Assembly (NCBI GenBank): GCA_050952935.1
Contig: JBMNLS010000001.1
Span: 186,001-250,000, forward strand
Origin: UBA6115 sp050952935
GTDB taxonomy: Bacteria > Bacillota > Clostridia > Christensenellales > Aristaeellaceae
Direction: 5' to 3'
Length of the DNA: 64,000 bases
A program made the position numbers and the translations under genes. Within the stretch, counting starts at the first letter, position 1. Each line of letters starts with the position of its first letter. Below the pieces are notes generated by a model. The model was not told the DNA's origin. It searched no databases and worked only from the letters and a program-made list of their open reading frames with translations. Positions 61,094 to 64,000 of the stretch are shown here, in pieces.

Positions 61094-62372
61094 TGCCGTT
61101 TTCCTCAGGCTCAAGGGGGGCGCGGGAAATCTTGGCGCCAAGGTCGTTCAGCTTGGTTTCCAGGTGCTCATAGCCCCGGGCGATGTTTTCAGGGTTGTAA
61201 ACCTCGGTGATGCCATTTGCCATCAGCCCGGCGATCACCAGCGCGGCCCCGCCCCGCAGGTCGGTGGCACAGACCGGGGCGCCGTGCAGCTCAGGCACGC
61301 CCTCGATATGGGCGATGCGGCCATTGATGGTGGTTTTGGCGCCCATTTTGCGCATCTCGTCCAGATGCTTGAAGCGGGATTCAAAGATGTTTTCGATCAC
61401 CTCACTGGTGCCCAGGGCGCGGGTGAGCAGGGCGCTCATGGGGGCCTGCAGGTCGGTGGGGAAGCCGGGGTATTCCTGGGTGGCCAGCCGGATGGCCCGG
61501 TGGCCCTGCCGCAGGCTTACCTGGATGATATCGTCCAGGCTGGTCACCATGACGCCCATTTCAAGCAGCTTGGCCGTCAGCGCCTCCATATGGGTGGGGA
61601 TGCAGCCATGCAGGGTGACATCCCCACGGGTGGCGGCGGCGGCGATCATCAGGGTGCCCGCCTCAATCTGATCGGGGATGACGGTGTAATTGGCCCCGCG
61701 CAGCTTATTCATGCCCCGGATGCGGATGGTGGATGTGCCCGCACCCCGGACGCGGGCGCCGATGCGGTTTAGGAAGTTGGCCGTGTCAACGATGTGGGGC
61801 TCCCGGGCGCAGTTGGTCATGATGGTGTCACCCTCCGCCCGGCAGGCGGCCAGCATCACATTGATGGTGCCGCCCACGGTGACCATGTCAAAGTTGATAT
61901 GCCCGCCCCTGAGCTTGCCCTCCAGCACGATCATGCCGTTTTCATCCCGAATGGAGGCGCCCAGGGCCCTGAAGCCTTTCAGGTGCTGGTCAATGGGCCG
62001 GCTGCCCAGGTCGCACCCGCCCGGATAGCCCACCTCAGCCCGCCCGTAGCGGCCCAGAAGGGCCCCCATCAGATAATAGCTGGCGCGCATGCGCTGGCTG
62101 TAGGCAAAGGGAACCGCCAGGGTGTTTACCCCGGTGGGGTCAATGATCATTTGTTTTTGATCCGGGTGCCATTCCACCTTGGCCCCCAGGCGTTTCAGAA
62201 TACGATATAAAACCCGGATATCTTCAATAGCCGGGAGATTTTCGATGACGCAGGGCCCTTCGGCCAACAGCACCGCAGGCACCACCGCCAGAGAGGTGTT
62301 TTTCCCGCCGGAGACATAGGTTTCTCCCTTGAGCTCCCTGCCCCCGTCAATCACCAGTTTGTAATCAGGCAT
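61077..62372 (-). CDS. murA: UDP-N-acetylglucosamine 1-carboxyvinyltransferase
   Basis: 431 residues, first committed step of peptidoglycan synthesis: transfers enolpyruvate from PEP to UDP-GlcNAc. GGKNTSLAVVPAVLLAEGP at the N-terminus, RRLGAK-type KRLGAKVEW, the PEP-site Cys120 in YPGGCDLGSRPID, and RGGAALVIAGLMANG near the C-terminus. The cysteine predicts fosfomycin sensitivity. Bacillota often have two murA genes (murA1/murA2). It begins the minus-strand gene cluster that runs to nfnB. Confidence 0.97.
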   Translation of the reverse strand: MPDYKLVIDGGRELKGETYVSGGKNTSLAVVPAVLLAEGPCVIENLPAIEDIRVLYRILKRLGAKVEWHPDQKQMIIDPTGVNTLAVPFAYSQRMRASYYLMGALLGRYGRAEVGYPGGCDLGSRPIDQHLKGFRALGASIRDENGMIVLEGKLRGGHINFDMVTVGGTINVMLAACRAEGDTIMTNCAREPHIVDTANFLNRIGARVRGAGTSTIRIRGMNKLRGANYTVIPDQIEAGTLMIAAAATRGDVTLHGCIPTHMEALTAKLLEMGVMVTSLDDIIQVSLRQGHRAIRLATQEYPGFPTDLQAPMSALLTRALGTSEVIENIFESRFKHLDEMRKMGAKTTINGRIAHIEGVPELHGAPVCATDLRGGAALVIAGLMANGITEVYNPENIARGYEHLETKLNDLGAKISRAPLEPEENGNANRL

Positions 62373-62512
62373 CCGCCGCGTGACCTCCTGTGTCGATGGG
62401 CAAAGTATAGCATAGCCTGGAAATGAATGTAAAGGAATTGAAAAGTCGCCTCGGATCAGCTGATGAACGCGGCAGGAAGCGGTTTGCGAAGAAAGGTGAT
62501 CAGAATGTGTGT

Positions 62513-62541
62513 TTGACAGCCCTTCCGGCCCCTCGTATAAT
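62513..62541 (+). promoter_or_regulatory. Consensus promoter of the PTS IIC-like gene
   Basis: TTGACA (62513-62518), 17 bp, TATAAT (62536-62541), a perfect consensus. The interval 62373-62512 shows no gene. Confidence 0.88.
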
Positions 62542-62643
62542 ACTGCAAACCGGACAACCCAGAGGACAAAAGGGCGATGGGAAGCCCGCTTTCAACTTTT
62601 CTGTAACAATCGCTGATGCATCTGTCAACACCGGAGGTGCTTT

Positions 62644-63654
62644 ATGGGAAACAAGGCCAGAATCTTTTTTAAACGTTATTTCATCGATGCCATGAGCTAT
62701 ATGGCCCTGGGGCTTTTTTCCTCGCTGATCATCGGCCTGATCCTGTCTCAGCTCTCCGCCATCTCCTTCCTGAAATTTCTAAAGCCCATCGCGGATATGG
62801 TGTCAGCCTCCTCGCCGGTGGTGGGCGCTGCGATTGGCGTGGCGATTGCCTATGGGCTGAAGGTGAAGCCCCTGGCCATCTTCTCCGCCGCGGTGGCGGG
62901 CGCTTATGGCTACAAATTGGGCGGCCCCGTGGGGGCCTACCTGGCAGCGGTGGTGGGCGCGGAATGCGGGCAGTTCATCGCCGGGAAAACCCCGGTTGAT
63001 ATTGTGCTGGTGCCCATCTTTACCATTGTGACGGGCGGGCTGGTCGCCAACCTGGCGGGGCCCGGCATCGCGGTGGGCATGGATGCTCTGGGGGGCTTTA
63101 TCAACCGGGCGACGGAGCTGCATCCTATCCCCATGGGCATCCTGGTGAGCGCCGTGATGGGGCTGATTTTGACGGCCCCCATTTCCTCCGCTGCCATCAG
63201 CATCTCCCTGGGGCTGAGCGGCCTTGCGGCGGGGGCCGCCTGCGTGGGCTGCTGCGCCCAGATGATCGGCTTTGCCGTCCAGTCCTATGAGGATAACGGC
63301 TTGGGGGGCCTGCTCAGCCAGGGGCTGGGCACCAGCATGCTGCAGTTTGGCAACATCATGAGAAAGCCGGTGATCTGGCTGCCGCCTACCCTGGCCTCAG
63401 CGGTGCTGGGCCCTATTTCCACCGTGGTATTTGGCATGACCAACACCCCTTCAGGGGCCGGCATGGGCACCAGCGGCCTGGTGGGCCAGTTTGGCGCCTG
63501 GGCGGCGATGTCCCCCACCATGCCGCCTTTGCAGCTGATAGGGCTGCTGCTGCTGATGCATTTTATTTTGCCAGCGGCGCTGACGCTGGCGTTTTGGTGG
63601 GCTTTTAAAAAGCTGGGCTGGATCAAAACGGGGGACATGAAGCTGGCGCTGTGA
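62644..63654 (+). CDS. PTS_EIIC_2 / PfoR-like membrane protein
   Basis: 336 residues with about 9 membrane helices, resembling the EIIC-like family that includes PfoR of Clostridium perfringens. AAVVGAECGQFIAGKTPVDI, VFGMTNTPSGAGMGTSGLVGQF and AAMSPTMPPLQLIG are typical. No IIA or IIB partner is in the window, so it may transport or sense rather than act as a complete phosphotransferase. GGAGG precedes the ATG, and there is a strong single promoter upstream. Confidence 0.85.
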   Translation: MGNKARIFFKRYFIDAMSYMALGLFSSLIIGLILSQLSAISFLKFLKPIADMVSASSPVVGAAIGVAIAYGLKVKPLAIFSAAVAGAYGYKLGGPVGAYLAAVVGAECGQFIAGKTPVDIVLVPIFTIVTGGLVANLAGPGIAVGMDALGGFINRATELHPIPMGILVSAVMGLILTAPISSAAISISLGLSGLAAGAACVGCCAQMIGFAVQSYEDNGLGGLLSQGLGTSMLQFGNIMRKPVIWLPPTLASAVLGPISTVVFGMTNTPSGAGMGTSGLVGQFGAWAAMSPTMPPLQLIGLLLLMHFILPAALTLAFWWAFKKLGWIKTGDMKLAL

Positions 63655-63689
63655 TGCGGGGCATCGGATTATAGACACAAGGTGTCCAG

Positions 63690-64000
63690 GTGAACAAAAC
63701 AGAAAACGTTGTTTTTACCAATATGTGCATGATCTGTGATGGCGATCGCGTTTTGGTTCAGGATCGTCGGGACAGCGCCTGGCCCGGCATCACTTTTCCA
63801 GGCGGTCATGTTGAAATGGGCGAATCCTTCACAGAGGCGGTGATCCGTGAAGTTAATGAAGAAACGGGTCTAAGCATTCGCTGCCCGAAACTGTGCGGAA
63901 TCAAAAACTGGTACAGTCAGGGTGAGCGATATGTTGTGTTGTTATATCGTACAGATCAATTCAGCGGTGCACTCCGCTCATCGGAAGAAGGGGAGGTTTA
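63690..64000 (+). CDS. Nudix hydrolase (partial, cut by window end)
   Basis: At least 103 residues, open at the window end. The Nudix box reads GGHVEMGESFTEAVIREVNEETG, matching Gx5Ex7REUxEExGU, at about residues 36-58. The GTG start has AAGGTG 5 nt upstream. Such proteins hydrolyse nucleoside diphosphate derivatives, for example oxidised dGTP; the substrate is unknown. Confidence 0.9.
   Translation, partial: MNKTENVVFTNMCMICDGDRVLVQDRRDSAWPGITFPGGHVEMGESFTEAVIREVNEETGLSIRCPKLCGIKNWYSQGERYVVLLYRTDQFSGALRSSEEGEV

Overview
The window looks like a chromosomal segment of a GC-rich (by eye near 60%) member of the Bacillota, probably an anaerobic Clostridia lineage. The signs are strong AGGAGG ribosome-binding sites, a T-box leader, a PadR regulator, an oxygen-sensitive two-subunit serine dehydratase (sdaAB/sdaAA), an NfnAB-type electron-bifurcating transhydrogenase and a CCA-encoding tRNA-Leu. 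The exported proteins carry ordinary signal peptides with no lipobox, including the ABC sugar-binding protein. The species cannot be fixed from the sequence.

Layout. 0.1-4.9 kb (minus strand): a small DUF2007-like protein, thioredoxin, and two tandem copies of a secreted 5'-nucleotidase. 5.0-11.8 kb: an operon with its own promoter and a TetR-type operator, encoding an SCP2-like lipid-binding protein, a class III aminotransferase, a transketolase split into two subunits, a second SCP2-like protein, a TetR regulator and a class 3 (fatty-aldehyde-type) aldehyde dehydrogenase. Together these could make a long-chain amino-diol by a route not using serine palmitoyltransferase; this is the most interesting hypothesis in the window. 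12.4-24.2 kb: an L-rhamnose operon (rhaA isomerase, a four-gene ABC transporter, aldolase, rhaB kinase, SDR, PHP hydrolase, zinc dehydrogenase). 24.3-29.4 kb: a 2-oxo acid dehydrogenase complex in the order E2-E3-fused E1. 29.4-33.5 kb: four tandem 1.05-kb cassettes, each holding a promoter, a leader hairpin, a secreted SH3-like protein gene, a terminator and a copied scrap of the E1 3' end. 33.5-42.2 kb: zinc-ribbon protein, lipoate ligase, kinase-like and metallo-hydrolase genes, serine dehydratase, a TIM-barrel isomerase, RNA-modification enzymes, and a PadR/DUF1700-DUF4097 pair.

An accessory region follows tRNA-Leu(CAA): an AT-rich two-gene insert (42.4-44.3 kb, membrane protein plus PD-(D/E)XK-like nuclease), a truncated phage antirepressor, a tyrosine-phenol-lyase-like enzyme under a tyrosine-type T-box, a heterodimeric ABC exporter, an SGNH hydrolase and a dead IS1182-type transposase. 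Core genes resume at 52.8 kb: a YbaK deacylase, a DUF134/DUF5320 pair with twin operators, a D-threonine-aldolase-like enzyme, lspA with an RluD-family gene, an exported MsrA-rhodanese fusion, nfnAB, a YgjP peptidase, a J-domain protein, murA, a PfoR-like PTS IIC protein and a Nudix gene cut by the window end.

Functional links: rhamnose cleavage yields dihydroxyacetone phosphate and lactaldehyde, feeding pyruvate toward the 2-oxo acid dehydrogenase; the downstream lplA can supply lipoate for its E2; NfnAB balances NADH, NADPH and ferredoxin.
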